From positions 1,406,382-1,470,381 of the forward strand of contig NZ_AFIG01000001.1 in the NCBI RefSeq assembly GCF_000214595.1: a DNA stretch of 64,000 bases. The letters run 5' to 3'. The DNA is from Methylophaga thalassica MP (GTDB lineage: Bacteria; Pseudomonadota; Gammaproteobacteria; Nitrosococcales; Methylophagaceae). The position numbers were made by a program, and so were the translations under genes. Below, piece by piece: positions 16,854 to 25,717 of the stretch (position 1 is the first letter of the stretch; every line of letters starts with the position of its first letter). Under the pieces are notes generated by a model that had not been told where the DNA came from, made no database searches, and saw only the letters and a list, made by a program, of their open reading frames with translations.

Positions 16854-17762
16854 ATGAAATGGCGCGGTAACCGAAGAAGTAGCAATATTGATGACCGTCG
16901 AAGTCAACGTGTTTCAGGGGTTCGTGGAGGCTCTGGTGGCATTATTCGATTATTACCCGCCGTGTTTAGATTACTCGGCTTCAAAGGCACCGCATTATTA
17001 CTGGTTGGCATTGTTGTATTAGCAGCATTGACAGGTAATTTACCTGTACTGTTATCCCTTCTCGGTATGCCCTCTTCGGCACCTACTGTCTCCTCATCCG
17101 AACCTCTACAGGAAACAGTTGAAGAAAAAGAACGTGTCGAGTTTGTTTCTGTGGTTCTTGCGGATACCGAAGATACCTGGTCAGCGATATTTAAAGAAAA
17201 TGGTCAACATTACACCCCTCCCAAACTGGTTTTGTTTCGTGGTGTGGTGAACTCGGCTTGTGGTTCTGCACAATCAGCGATGGGCCCGTTTTATTGTCCA
17301 GCTGATCAACAGGTTTACATTGACTTGAGTTTTTATGACCAACTAAAGAATCAGTTCAAAGCCCCTGGCGATTTCGCCCAGGCGTATGTCATTGCCCATG
17401 AGGTAGGACATCACATCCAGACCTTATTAGGCATTTCACAACAAGTAAACGCCGCTCGTAGCAAAATGAGTCAGGTGGAATGGAATAAACTCTCTGTCAA
17501 ACAAGAGTTACAGGCCGATTGCTTTGCCGGTATCTGGGCACATTATGCTAATGAATCAAGACAATTGCTGGAAGCCGGTGATCTGGAGGAAGGCCTAACA
17601 GCAGCGAGTGCTATCGGGGATGATACTTTACAAAAACAAGCGACTGGAGTTGTTAGACCCGATGCCTTTACCCATGGTAGCTCGGCACAACGGGTTAAAT
17701 GGTTTAAAACCGGTTATGACACGGGTAATGTTGAAGCATGTGATACATTTATCAACAGATAA
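16854..17762 (+). CDS. ypfJ: YpfJ-family neutral zinc metallopeptidase
   Basis: A 302-residue protein of the YpfJ family. It has a basic N-terminal segment, a single membrane helix at about 40-70 and a periplasmic metalloprotease-like domain. The zinc-binding HEVGHH motif occupies residues 182-187, and the third ligand region ELQADCFAG is near 220. An AAGGA ribosome binding site precedes the ATG. Family members are widespread but have no established substrate. The length is typical. It follows the NERD gene by 29 bases on the same strand. Confidence 0.9.
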   Translation: MKWRGNRRSSNIDDRRSQRVSGVRGGSGGIIRLLPAVFRLLGFKGTALLLVGIVVLAALTGNLPVLLSLLGMPSSAPTVSSSEPLQETVEEKERVEFVSVVLADTEDTWSAIFKENGQHYTPPKLVLFRGVVNSACGSAQSAMGPFYCPADQQVYIDLSFYDQLKNQFKAPGDFAQAYVIAHEVGHHIQTLLGISQQVNAARSKMSQVEWNKLSVKQELQADCFAGIWAHYANESRQLLEAGDLEEGLTAASAIGDDTLQKQATGVVRPDAFTHGSSAQRVKWFKTGYDTGNVEACDTFINR

Positions 17763-17887
17763 AAACAAGATTAGATCATCACGCTTAGGTTATGATTTAT
17801 ATAAATTTATGAAGCGATTCACTGCCTTTTATTAGTGTATATGTTTCAATTGGAAAAATTTTATAAATGTCTTTAGGGAGAAGCATA

Positions 17888-19963
17888 TTGAAACAACGAA
17901 TGCTGTTATGGATAGTAGCTACACGTAATAGTTTTGTTTCATTACTGCCGTTGACATTTCTACGGGTGACATTGGATTTACTTATTTATCTGCCATGGCC
18001 TGCCTACCAACAATTGATGAGCTCGCTGTTTGGTGCTTCATGGAAAACCCCACTACTCAGTATCAGTGAGCTGACCTTTAGCTTTTTTGCCTTGGCTTTG
18101 ACAGCCATTATTTCAGTGCAATTGGTCTACAGACTCAATAGTAACAATAACAATGAAAGTGATATGCCGACACCATTAATGGTCGCTATCAGTGCGGCTA
18201 TTAATTACATTATCGTGACTAGCTTGCTTGGATATTCTGCTATCGAGTTCAGCATAGAATCGATGGTACTGGCTGTCATTTTAGGGATTGCAACGGCTGA
18301 AATGATCTGTTGGTTAACCCATAAACGGCTGCTGGATTTATTACACTTATCTGTTGAATCTGACACCGCATTTTATAATGCGATGCGCCTGACCCCGACC
18401 ATTGTTATTGTCGGGGTTTTCTTTTTTGTAGTGGCAGCATTTATAAACTTATTACCTGACTTTCCTGATGTGTACGATGGCCTCACGCATTGGGCTCAAG
18501 CTGAGGGTTATGGCGCATGGATATTAAGCACGCTAACGGTATTGGTTAACCAGGGTTTATGGTTTATTGGCGTTCATGGTGGTATCGCTATTCAGTCTTA
18601 CCATGACGGGGCGTTTTTTATTCATGATGTTGCTGCTATCAGTGCTGATTGGGTGACACGGCCTGTTTATGACAGTTTTGTTTTGATAGGTGGCTCTGGC
18701 GCCACGCTAGGTTTAGTGATTGCTATTTTGATCACGACACGCCGTGGCATGCAAAATAAAGTCGCCAAAATTTCGATCATCCCTAGTTTGTTTAATATCA
18801 ATGATATTCTCATTTACGGTTTACCCATTGTTCTCAACCCACGCTATTTAATTCCCTTTTTTATGGTGCCTTTGTCTTTAATGACTATCTCATTACTGGC
18901 TTTTCAATCAGGCTTGGTGCATGTAGTGAATCCAGGCAGTGTGACCTGGACGACACCGCCCATTTTGTCTGCGTGGTTACTGACTGAGTCATGGTATGGG
19001 GTCGCGCTACAATTGTTGACAATCAGTATCAGTACACTGCTCTATTTACCTTTTGTTCGCAAAGCCGAAATATACAGACATCAGCAAGAGCAATTGGCTT
19101 TTGAAGAGGCCACTAACACCATTATTCATAATGGCCAAACCAAACAACAAATTATCAGCAGGCAAGACAAGGTTGGAATGATTGCCAGAGATCTGGTCTA
19201 TGACTTGCGTCAAGCAATTTACCATGATGAATTAACGGTTGTTTACCAACCCAAACATCATCGTGCAGGTCATATTGTTGGGGTTGAAGCACTGGTTCGC
19301 TGGACGCATCCAAGATATGGTTTTGTGTCTCCGGCGATGCTAGTCATGTTGGCTGAAGATAGTGGTGATATTAATAAATTAGGTCGTTGGGTATTCGAAC
19401 ACTGCTGTATCGCTAAGGCGAAATGGAATGCTTTAGGCCACCAGAATCTGACAATGGCCATCAATATCTCTCCACTGCAACTGAGTGATAATGCTTTACC
19501 GACTTTTTTATCGGGCTGTGTGACTAAATACGGACTTCATCCTGAAGAAATTGAGCTGGAAATTACCGAGTCATCAGAAATTTCTGATTCACAGCAAGTT
19601 GAGAAAATATTACAAGAAATCAGTGATATAGGTATTCACCTGGCTATGGATGATTTTGGCATGGGGTATTCCTCACTGTTACATATGCGTCGCTTTAAAG
19701 TAAATGCGATTAAGATTGATGGATCGATTACACGTGATGTTCTAACCAATTCAACTAACGCCGATATCATTCGCACCATCAGTGCTTTAGGTAAAGCTCA
19801 AAAAGTCTCTGTGGTCGCAGAATACGTGGAAACAAAAGAACAACGTGAAGCCTTGCTTGAGATGGGCTGTGATATCTTTCAAGGCTATTATCATAGTCCA
19901 CCACTCAAACCTGAAGATTGCCCTAGGTATTTTTTATCTCATCGCCATGAAGTTGCTGAATAA
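17888..19963 (+). CDS. PTS EIIC-like membrane domain fused to EAL phosphodiesterase
   Basis: A protein of about 691 residues. The first ~390 form a polytopic domain resembling the EIIC sugar permease of the phosphotransferase system. The C-terminal ~265 form an EAL domain that hydrolyses cyclic di-GMP. The catalytic residues look intact: EALVRW, INISPLQLS, ELEITES, MDDFGMGYSSL, KIDGS, AEYVET and FQGYY. No EIIA/EIIB or sugar genes adjoin, so the membrane part is more likely a sensor than a transporter. The start is uncertain: TTG at 17888 has AGGGAG at good spacing, while the ATG at 17867 has only a distant GGA. It is translationally coupled to the next gene. Confidence 0.88.
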   Translation: MKQRMLLWIVATRNSFVSLLPLTFLRVTLDLLIYLPWPAYQQLMSSLFGASWKTPLLSISELTFSFFALALTAIISVQLVYRLNSNNNNESDMPTPLMVAISAAINYIIVTSLLGYSAIEFSIESMVLAVILGIATAEMICWLTHKRLLDLLHLSVESDTAFYNAMRLTPTIVIVGVFFFVVAAFINLLPDFPDVYDGLTHWAQAEGYGAWILSTLTVLVNQGLWFIGVHGGIAIQSYHDGAFFIHDVAAISADWVTRPVYDSFVLIGGSGATLGLVIAILITTRRGMQNKVAKISIIPSLFNINDILIYGLPIVLNPRYLIPFFMVPLSLMTISLLAFQSGLVHVVNPGSVTWTTPPILSAWLLTESWYGVALQLLTISISTLLYLPFVRKAEIYRHQQEQLAFEEATNTIIHNGQTKQQIISRQDKVGMIARDLVYDLRQAIYHDELTVVYQPKHHRAGHIVGVEALVRWTHPRYGFVSPAMLVMLAEDSGDINKLGRWVFEHCCIAKAKWNALGHQNLTMAINISPLQLSDNALPTFLSGCVTKYGLHPEEIELEITESSEISDSQQVEKILQEISDIGIHLAMDDFGMGYSSLLHMRRFKVNAIKIDGSITRDVLTNSTNADIIRTISALGKAQKVSVVAEYVETKEQREALLEMGCDIFQGYYHSPPLKPEDCPRYFLSHRHEVAE

Positions 19964-20299
19964 ATGACAAATGCTGCTGATACGGTGATGACGCTTTATC
20001 ACTGGAATATTCTGATTCTGCCAAGTGGTGAGGAAATTTTTGTTGGGCTGCGTCAACGTCCTGAAACCGTGCCTCCATTCAAGCCTGCTGATGAAGAAGA
20101 TGAGCTGCTTCCATTTACTTTACGTAACAGCAGTCCGATTACTGAATTTAATCCGGCACGAGGCATAGGTTATACCGAATCTGGCCGACGTTATGTGGTT
20201 ATCGGACCGGCCAGCGATCCAACCGGCATGATTCGTTTGAGTGTCGATCAAATGATGCCAGCTGAACAAATCAACTGGAAATATCCATTCACTGACTGA
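19964..20299 (+). CDS. Small protein coupled to the EIIC-EAL gene
   Basis: A 111-residue soluble protein of unknown function. Its ATG directly follows the TAA of the EAL gene with no gap, so its translation probably depends on ribosomes finishing the upstream gene. It has no membrane helix or signal peptide. The sequence is acidic in the middle (PADEEDELLPF) and ends in WKYPFTD. No family is recognised. Coupling suggests a role with the c-di-GMP phosphodiesterase, but nothing else supports this. Confidence 0.65.
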   Translation: MTNAADTVMTLYHWNILILPSGEEIFVGLRQRPETVPPFKPADEEDELLPFTLRNSSPITEFNPARGIGYTESGRRYVVIGPASDPTGMIRLSVDQMMPAEQINWKYPFTD

Positions 20300-20315
20300 C
20301 ATCCCTGTCAGTCAG
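20292..20315. terminator. Hairpin between convergent genes
   Basis: CTGACTGAC and GTCAGTCAG pair around a 6-base loop between the convergent ends of the small coupled gene and the SoxYZ-like gene. There is no U-run, so it is a weak candidate for a bidirectional terminator. Confidence 0.4.
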
Positions 20316-20322
20316 AACACTA

Positions 20323-21129
20323 TTAAATCTGCTTTTCTATCGTATAGATCTGCTTTTTATTATCGGTTACTTCTGCTTTCAACAAACCATGCCCTGCTTT
20401 CCCGGCTGGCAGCATAAAACGCATGCTGGGATCTTCACTAATCGATATGCCAGTATCAATGGTCATCAACACCTTACCATCCAGCGTAATCTGCATTTTT
20501 TCGACATAATGTGCCGGAATATAACCACGGGTTTTTAAGTCCATCTGCAGACCGCTATTGTTAGGATGACTGATGACCACCTGAACTGGTTTCGCTTCAT
20601 CAGGGTCTCCATCACGATAACGAATCTGCATTTTGCCCAGTCTCGCCATGGCTGCGACCTGATCTTTTGCTGCTGGCGCACTACAACCACCCGAAGCTTT
20701 TACAAAACGCTTCACCATGTGCAGGCTGCCATCGTTCATCTCTGCTATGGCTCGGATATAGGTGTATTGATCCACGCGCATACGAGTAGAAATATCCACC
20801 GTTTCTAATGCAGGCGACAAATGGAAGTTAGCTGAATATGGCATTGGATTATTATCAATAAATACATGCAGATTTTTGATATAAGAACTGGCGGTTTGCG
20901 GTTTCTTTGAATAGAGATGGATTGGCACTATCGCCGCGTCTTCAGCTCTTTTTGGTGCTTCGATCACTAACCAGTCATCGGCATCTTCTAAAATCGTTTT
21001 ATTTTCAAAATAGATTTCTTTAAGGGTTTGCCATTGCTCCTGAGGCTCATCAGCGGCCATGCACAAAGCTGGCAACAAAAATAAGCTCAATAAAGCAGCA
21101 AGCCCGATATTTTTAAATAATGTGTTCAT
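20323..21129 (-). CDS. Quinoprotein dehydrogenase-associated SoxYZ-like carrier
   Basis: A 268-residue periplasmic protein with a Sec signal peptide (hydrophobic core LAALLSLFLLPALCMA, cut near 26). A SoxY-like domain carries the cysteine motif SGGCSAPA at about 150, where SoxY binds sulfur intermediates on Cys. A SoxZ-like beta-sandwich follows (about 170-265). This fused SoxYZ form occurs beside PQQ-dependent alcohol dehydrogenase systems rather than with sox genes; its cargo is not known. I placed the start at the ATG at 21129, four bases after the metallohydrolase stop; a longer frame to 21216 would overlap that gene and hide the signal peptide. It is the last gene of the TetR-controlled operon. 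Confidence 0.88.
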   Translation of the reverse strand: MNTLFKNIGLAALLSLFLLPALCMAADEPQEQWQTLKEIYFENKTILEDADDWLVIEAPKRAEDAAIVPIHLYSKKPQTASSYIKNLHVFIDNNPMPYSANFHLSPALETVDISTRMRVDQYTYIRAIAEMNDGSLHMVKRFVKASGGCSAPAAKDQVAAMARLGKMQIRYRDGDPDEAKPVQVVISHPNNSGLQMDLKTRGYIPAHYVEKMQITLDGKVLMTIDTGISISEDPSMRFMLPAGKAGHGLLKAEVTDNKKQIYTIEKQI

Positions 21130-21133
21130 TCGG

Positions 21134-22075
21134 TTATTCCCATTCCAGTTCAGTAAAAGCGGCTGTGATATTGCGTTTATGATAGTCGTCGAATAACAGC
21201 CACTTACCCTTCTCACTCAGGCCGACAGATTCGGTTGCTTCGTTGATGGTTCCCATATCATTAATGATGGCTCTGATTTGCTGACGAATCGTTGAGAAAT
21301 AATGTTCTTCAACATCAAAAGCGTGTTGCCAGTCCTGATATTGAGCAGGACCGTGCCCGGGAATAACGGCGTTTAATTGCATGGCTTTCAGCTTTTCGAT
21401 CGTGGCCAGCCAACCATTAATACTGCCATCAAGGGCAGGAATACGTTTGACGAATAATAGATCGCCGGTCCACAAGGTCTTGGTGTTTTTATCCAGCACG
21501 GTCAGGTCATTATCTGTATGTGAGGTGGGATAACTGTTTAGTACCAGTTCTCGCCCACCTAAATCGATGGTGAGAGGTTTATCCACACTGACCAGTCGTG
21601 TTGGTTCAATAAACTCTGTGCCTTTGTAATATTCCCCCAGAATGTCGCTGAAGCGTGTTTCATAGAATGCTTTTCGGGATTCGATAGCGGCTGGCATTTT
21701 GTCATTACCAATAAAAGTGGCTCCGGTGTCTTTAAATGCCGCATTGCCTAGAAAATGATCGGGATGGGCATGGGTATTAATGACATAACAGATTGGCAAA
21801 TCACTTTTTACACGAATGGCTTCAAATAACGCTTTACCCTCAAGATAACTGCCACCGCTATCCACTACGGCAATACACTTGTCTCCGACAATGAAACCGG
21901 TATTCGCGATTTCGCCTTTATTATGTTGATTGGCATCCTCTTGTGCTCCCTGATGGTAAAAAATACCATCTGAGACTTGTTTTAACCGATAGTCATCCGC
22001 ATAAACGTTCACTGCCAGCATGCTGCTAAGTACGATACTGATGCCGCTTATATAAGCTTTTGTTTTGTTTTTCAT
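21134..22075 (-). CDS. Quinoprotein relay system metallo-beta-lactamase-fold hydrolase
   Basis: A 313-residue exported hydrolase. It has a signal peptide (about 1-26, cut near YA-DD) and a metallo-beta-lactamase fold with the zinc motif HAHPDH at residues 102-107, plus further ligands in SHTDND, WTGD and PGHG. Proteins of this type are encoded with SoxYZ-like carriers and PQQ quinoprotein dehydrogenases and are proposed to work in a periplasmic relay. The ATG at 22075 has AGGGGAGAG just before it; a TTG five codons earlier would lie upstream of that site. Its substrate is unknown; thioester or persulfide chemistry with the SoxYZ-like carrier is a reasonable guess. Confidence 0.88.
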   Translation of the reverse strand: MKNKTKAYISGISIVLSSMLAVNVYADDYRLKQVSDGIFYHQGAQEDANQHNKGEIANTGFIVGDKCIAVVDSGGSYLEGKALFEAIRVKSDLPICYVINTHAHPDHFLGNAAFKDTGATFIGNDKMPAAIESRKAFYETRFSDILGEYYKGTEFIEPTRLVSVDKPLTIDLGGRELVLNSYPTSHTDNDLTVLDKNTKTLWTGDLLFVKRIPALDGSINGWLATIEKLKAMQLNAVIPGHGPAQYQDWQHAFDVEEHYFSTIRQQIRAIINDMGTINEATESVGLSEKGKWLLFDDYHKRNITAAFTELEWE

Positions 22076-22109
22076 TTCTCTCCCCTTCAATTAGGGTGTC
22101 TTCGTTATC

Positions 22110-22376
22110 TCAAGATTTGGGTTTTATTGTATTTTTAACTTCTGAGATGACATTTGCTGGGAAACCACCTTGTTCAGCATGACGCAAGATTAAGTCTTTA
22201 TTTTCTGCCTTGTAAACACAATAGATTTTGTTATCGGTGACATAACTTTCCACCCACTCTATCTCAGGCCCCATTTCTCGCAAAACAGAACAGGATTTAT
22301 CGCTTATCTGGTCAAGTTCATTGACTGTTAGCTCACCTGCCCCTGGAATCTCGCGTTCGATAATATACTTATTCAT
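22110..22376 (-). CDS. DUF4242 (nickel-binding-type) small protein
   Basis: An 88-residue soluble protein matching the DUF4242 family along its whole length: YIIEREIPGAGELT at the start, then SCSVLREMGPEIEW, VTDNKIYCVYKAEN and GGFPANVISEV. A Streptomyces member binds nickel, but most members have no proven role. It has a GAGGTG ribosome binding site and is the first gene of an operon with the metallohydrolase and SoxYZ-like genes, separated from the TetR gene by an operator-like sequence. The product is probably cytoplasmic while its operon partners are exported. Confidence 0.87.
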   Translation of the reverse strand: MNKYIIEREIPGAGELTVNELDQISDKSCSVLREMGPEIEWVESYVTDNKIYCVYKAENKDLILRHAEQGGFPANVISEVKNTIKPKS

Positions 22377-22396
22377 GATTTCACCTCATTAAACAT

Positions 22397-22410
22397 GACC
22401 GGTCGTCTTT
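22397..22410. promoter_or_regulatory. TetR operator candidate 1
   Basis: GACCGGTCGTCTTT, containing the palindrome GACCGGTC, lies 20 bases upstream of the DUF4242 start. The identical 14-mer lies before the TetR gene at 23043-23056. GACC/GGTC palindromes are typical of NemR/AcuR-like TetR repressors. Confidence 0.72.
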
Positions 22411-22435
22411 ATTTAGGTTCAAAAAAATTCAACGT

Positions 22436-23029
22436 TTAGTGTTGAATAAAATAATCATCAAGTAATAGCGTCAAGCAGCGTTTTAATGCTTGCGTCGACT
22501 TTTCGATTTTCATCTGTAGTAATGCGCCTTGCCATTGATCAAATAACAGTTTTGCCATTACCTCTGGTGTAATATCCTGACGAAGAATACCGCTCTGCTG
22601 TGCTTCGCCCAGGCCCTGTTCGAGTAATTGGCAATAGTCACTCACCGCAGCTAACAATGTTTGTCGGCATAACTCACTGGCACAGCTGATTTCCCCCATC
22701 ATATCGCCTAATAGGCAGCCACCACTGTAATCTGACTGCTCCAGATCCTCGATAAGTGATTCAAAGTAGGCTTTGATAGCCTCGTGACCATTTAAGTCTG
22801 TTTTGTTCAGGAAAGATTGTAGCCGTGCGATAAAGGGGGCGATGTAGTGACGAATGGCTTCTGCTGTGAAGTTTTCTTTACTTTCAAAGTAGCTATAGAA
22901 CGAGCCTTTGGGCACCTGAACGGTATCTAATATCAATTTGATACCGGTGCCGTGATAACCATTTCGCATCAGTAACTCAATCCCCTGATTGAGGATTTGT
23001 TCTTTTTTAATCTGTTTTTGTGTGCTCAT
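22436..23029 (-). CDS. TetR-family transcriptional regulator
   Basis: A 197-residue repressor of the TetR/AcrR family. The N-terminal helix-turn-helix (about 8-53; QILNQGIELLMRNGYHGTGIK and PKGSFYSYFESKE) fits the AcuR/NemR-like branch. The C-terminal ligand-binding domain has Cys residues (about 100, 112, 117) that could be redox or electrophile targets. I chose the ATG at 23029; the longer frame would run over the operator-like site at 23043-23056. It probably represses itself and the DUF4242-metallohydrolase-SoxYZ operon, both of which carry the same 14-mer. Related regulators respond to acrylate or reactive electrophiles, so an aldehyde-type inducer is possible here. Confidence 0.9.
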   Translation of the reverse strand: MSTQKQIKKEQILNQGIELLMRNGYHGTGIKLILDTVQVPKGSFYSYFESKENFTAEAIRHYIAPFIARLQSFLNKTDLNGHEAIKAYFESLIEDLEQSDYSGGCLLGDMMGEISCASELCRQTLLAAVSDYCQLLEQGLGEAQQSGILRQDITPEVMAKLLFDQWQGALLQMKIEKSTQALKRCLTLLLDDYFIQH

Positions 23030-23042
23030 AACCGCATAATGC

Positions 23043-23056
23043 GACCGGTCGTCTTT
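23043..23056. promoter_or_regulatory. TetR operator candidate 2 (autoregulation)
   Basis: The same GACCGGTCGTCTTT sequence, 14 bases upstream of the chosen TetR ATG. In this copy the palindrome extends to CGACCGGTCG. Confidence 0.72.
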
Positions 23057-23082
23057 GCTTGTCAATCATTGATCGTAGCGAT

Positions 23083-23538
23083 TTACTTTTCGCTTCGGCA
23101 CTCTCTGGCTTGGAGGCGTGCATAGGCTTCCGCTTCATGATGGATATCACTAATCAAACCGCGATGTAATGCAACCGAAATAGCATCCTGATTATGAAAA
23201 CGAGCACCTTGTTTAAACAATAAATCCAGTAAGTCGCGTGCAGGCATATCTAAGTATTTCGATAATTCCTGGGCTTCTTTGGAGAGCTTGTCCAGTACTT
23301 CAGGATGTTGCTGTTGCACATTCAGCGTCGCCAGGTTATCAATGATGGCCAACTCTCTTATCGTTTCATCACTGAGCCCGTTATCCTGAACAAATCGCAG
23401 GCTGGTTAACCCTGTTAATTGGTGAAATGTATTTTGAACAAGATTTAAATCGGCATTCCTTCCGGCTAACGCGACTTTTAACCATTTCAGGCGATGCCGG
23501 GCGAGAACAATCATGCTTTTTTCTGTTTCTCTACTCAT
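23083..23538 (-). CDS. Hypothetical protein
   Basis: A 151-residue soluble, helix-rich protein with no signal peptide. The N-terminal half contains RHRLKWLKVALAGRNADLN, and the C-terminal half has LSKYLDMPARDLLDLLFKQGARFHNQDAISVALHRGL, which could form a small helical domain. No family is recognised. It lies directly upstream of the TetR gene on the same strand, with only about 50 bases to that start including the operator, so it is probably transcribed separately. Confidence 0.55.
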   Translation of the reverse strand: MSRETEKSMIVLARHRLKWLKVALAGRNADLNLVQNTFHQLTGLTSLRFVQDNGLSDETIRELAIIDNLATLNVQQQHPEVLDKLSKEAQELSKYLDMPARDLLDLLFKQGARFHNQDAISVALHRGLISDIHHEAEAYARLQARECRSEK

Positions 23539-23670
23539 GCTAATTGCTCCGAGTCAAAACACACTTCCTTGTTATCACATAAAAGCTGTCTCTGACAAAC
23601 CTTGATCGTATTTTTTCAGTCACGAAAAACAGCCGGTTTCTCTCATTTTCTATTAGAATCAATAACTCAC

Positions 23671-23690
23671 TATGATAATAATCATTTAGG
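23671..23690. promoter_or_regulatory. Possible Fur box
   Basis: TATGATAATAATCATTT, with ATGAT...ATCAT symmetry, lies about 15-30 bases upstream of the small exported protein at 23702. It resembles the Fur consensus but with altered spacing between the half sites. Confidence 0.35.
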
Positions 23691-23701
23691 GGATAACTCA
23701 G

Positions 23702-24031
23702 ATGAAATACGTTTATTGCCTGATAATGCTATGCCTGACCTCATCACTAGCCACAGCGGATGACCTTGAACGAAACACAATCACCAGTTGTGCCTACCAG
23801 GCTGGAACAGCCTATGAAATACAAAAAATCAGACAAACTGAGGGCGATGACTGGACCACATTTGAGAATATAATCAAGTCGATTTATAAAGATACGCAAG
23901 GACGTGATGATCTTTTAGCGATAGGAAGACGCGTCTATATTTACCCTGTTGAAACCTCTGTCGATAAAGTGCATGAGGAGCTGTTTCAGGCCTGTGTAAA
24001 ACGTCAGCAAGGCACTGAACCATTAATTTAA
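23702..24031 (+). CDS. Small exported protein
   Basis: A 109-residue protein with a signal peptide (KYVYCLIMLCLTSSLATA, cut near 19). The mature part of ~90 residues has two Cys (near 28 and 102) that could form one disulfide. It is mostly charged and looks helical. No family is recognised. It has GGGGATAA upstream of the ATG and a possible Fur box before that. Its stop abuts the end of the convergent hybrid kinase gene. Confidence 0.6.
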   Translation: MKYVYCLIMLCLTSSLATADDLERNTITSCAYQAGTAYEIQKIRQTEGDDWTTFENIIKSIYKDTQGRDDLLAIGRRVYIYPVETSVDKVHEELFQACVKRQQGTEPLI

Positions 24032-25717
24032 CTAATGGGGATGTTTGCGTGTAGACCAATACACCATTTTTTCTAATAATTGATCGAGCTTAATAGGCTT
24101 TGTCATGTAATCAGTCATACCTGCTCGCAAACATTTTTCATCGTCCCCTTTCATGGCATTAGCCGTTAAAGCAATGATTGGTATATCCTGACAGTGCTTA
24201 CCCAACTTACCTTCTCGGATTTGTTTACTAGTGGTATAGCCGTCCATCACAGGCATTTGACAGTCCATCAAAATCAACTGTACTGGATTATAAGCGTCAA
24301 GTTGAGTGAGTAATTGACTTGCTTGAACACCATTTTCAGCTGAAGTGAATTGCACATTTAACCGAGTCAGGAAAAATTCCAGTACAGATCGGTTAGTAAT
24401 GTCGTCATCTACAATCAAAACATGGGCACCATCTAGCTCAGATTCAGTGAATGATGCTTGTTGGTGAACTTCTGTTTTTGTTAATGTCGACGCTGTCTCT
24501 TTCAGCCGTTTTAGTTTGATAGTGAAACAAAAACAAGAGCCTTTACCCGGCTCACTTTTAACAGTGATATTGCCACCCATTAATTCACACAGTTTTTTAG
24601 AGATCACCAAGCCCAGCCCAGTACCGCCAAAGCTTTTTGATGAACTATTGTCAATTTGTTCAAAGGGTTCAAACAGACGATTTATCTGATTGGCATTAAT
24701 ACCAATACCACTATCAATCACCTGGCAGGATAGCGTCATATCATTATCAGATTGCTCAACAAGACTGGCCATGACCTGAATATGACCATGCTGGGTAAAT
24801 TTATCTGCATTGCTTAATAGATTGCGTAGGATCTGTTCTAGGCGGGTAGCATCACCTTCGACCACTAAATCCTTGTTCCAGTCCAGCGACAGATGATAGT
24901 TTTTATCCGTTTTTGTGCTGCGTAAACTAAAGGTTTCAAACACATCTTCAAATAGCTTTGTCAGATTAAATATGTCATCACGAATGTGGACTTTTTTAGC
25001 TTCAAGTTTGGAAAAATCAAGAATGTCATTGATGATATTGAGCAACAAGTCGGCACTTTTACTGGCTAATTCAATGTGCCGTTGCTGAGTTGCCGTAAGC
25101 TCACTGTGGGTTAATATATCCAGCATACCAATCACACCGGCTATGGGACTGCGTAACTCATGTGTCATATTCGCCATAAAAGCTGATTTGGCTTTGCTGG
25201 CCTGCTCTAGTCGCTGACTGGACAAACGAAGTTCAATAAGCGACTCCACCTGATAGGCAAACATCTGCAGGCGCTTTAATTCTTGTTCACTTAATGTCCT
25301 GACTTTGTGATCAATGATACATAGGGTGCCCAGCAGATATTGGTGATTATTAAATCTGTATCGCAGTGGAACCCCAGCATAGAAAACAATGTGTGGTGGA
25401 CCTGTGACCAGAGGATTGTCCCTGAACCGTTCATCTGCATCTGTATTTTCAACGACCAATGGGGTTTTATGATAAATGGCATGGCCACAAAAAGAGATGT
25501 CACGTCCCGTTTCGCAAACATCCAGACCTTGTATCGATTTAAACCACTGGCGAGATTCATCAATTAGAGAAATCGCCACGATTGGGATGTCAAAAACATC
25601 GGCGACCAATCGAGTGAGATTATCAAAAACTGCTTCAGGTTCTGAATCCAGAAGCTCAAGAGAAAATAAAGCGTCTAAACGTTCTCGTTCATCGCCAGGT
25701 ATTTTCGGTGCTTCCAT
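24032..25717 (-). CDS. GAF-domain hybrid histidine kinase, cytoplasmic
   Basis: A 561-residue sensor kinase without membrane helices. An N-terminal GAF domain (about 25-160; DIPIVAISLIDESRQWFKS and ISFCGHAI are typical) is followed by a short coiled coil. Next come a HisKA domain with the phospho-acceptor His at about 186 (NMTHELRSP), an ATPase domain (NLLSNADKFTQ, DSGIGI, GGTGLGL) and a C-terminal receiver (VDDDITNRSV, LMDCQMPVMDG, ALTAN, MTKPI). All catalytic motifs look intact. It has no adjacent response regulator, so phosphate probably passes to an unlinked partner. The GAF signal is unknown. Confidence 0.92.
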   Translation of the reverse strand: MEAPKIPGDERERLDALFSLELLDSEPEAVFDNLTRLVADVFDIPIVAISLIDESRQWFKSIQGLDVCETGRDISFCGHAIYHKTPLVVENTDADERFRDNPLVTGPPHIVFYAGVPLRYRFNNHQYLLGTLCIIDHKVRTLSEQELKRLQMFAYQVESLIELRLSSQRLEQASKAKSAFMANMTHELRSPIAGVIGMLDILTHSELTATQQRHIELASKSADLLLNIINDILDFSKLEAKKVHIRDDIFNLTKLFEDVFETFSLRSTKTDKNYHLSLDWNKDLVVEGDATRLEQILRNLLSNADKFTQHGHIQVMASLVEQSDNDMTLSCQVIDSGIGINANQINRLFEPFEQIDNSSSKSFGGTGLGLVISKKLCELMGGNITVKSEPGKGSCFCFTIKLKRLKETASTLTKTEVHQQASFTESELDGAHVLIVDDDITNRSVLEFFLTRLNVQFTSAENGVQASQLLTQLDAYNPVQLILMDCQMPVMDGYTTSKQIREGKLGKHCQDIPIIALTANAMKGDDEKCLRAGMTDYMTKPIKLDQLLEKMVYWSTRKHPH

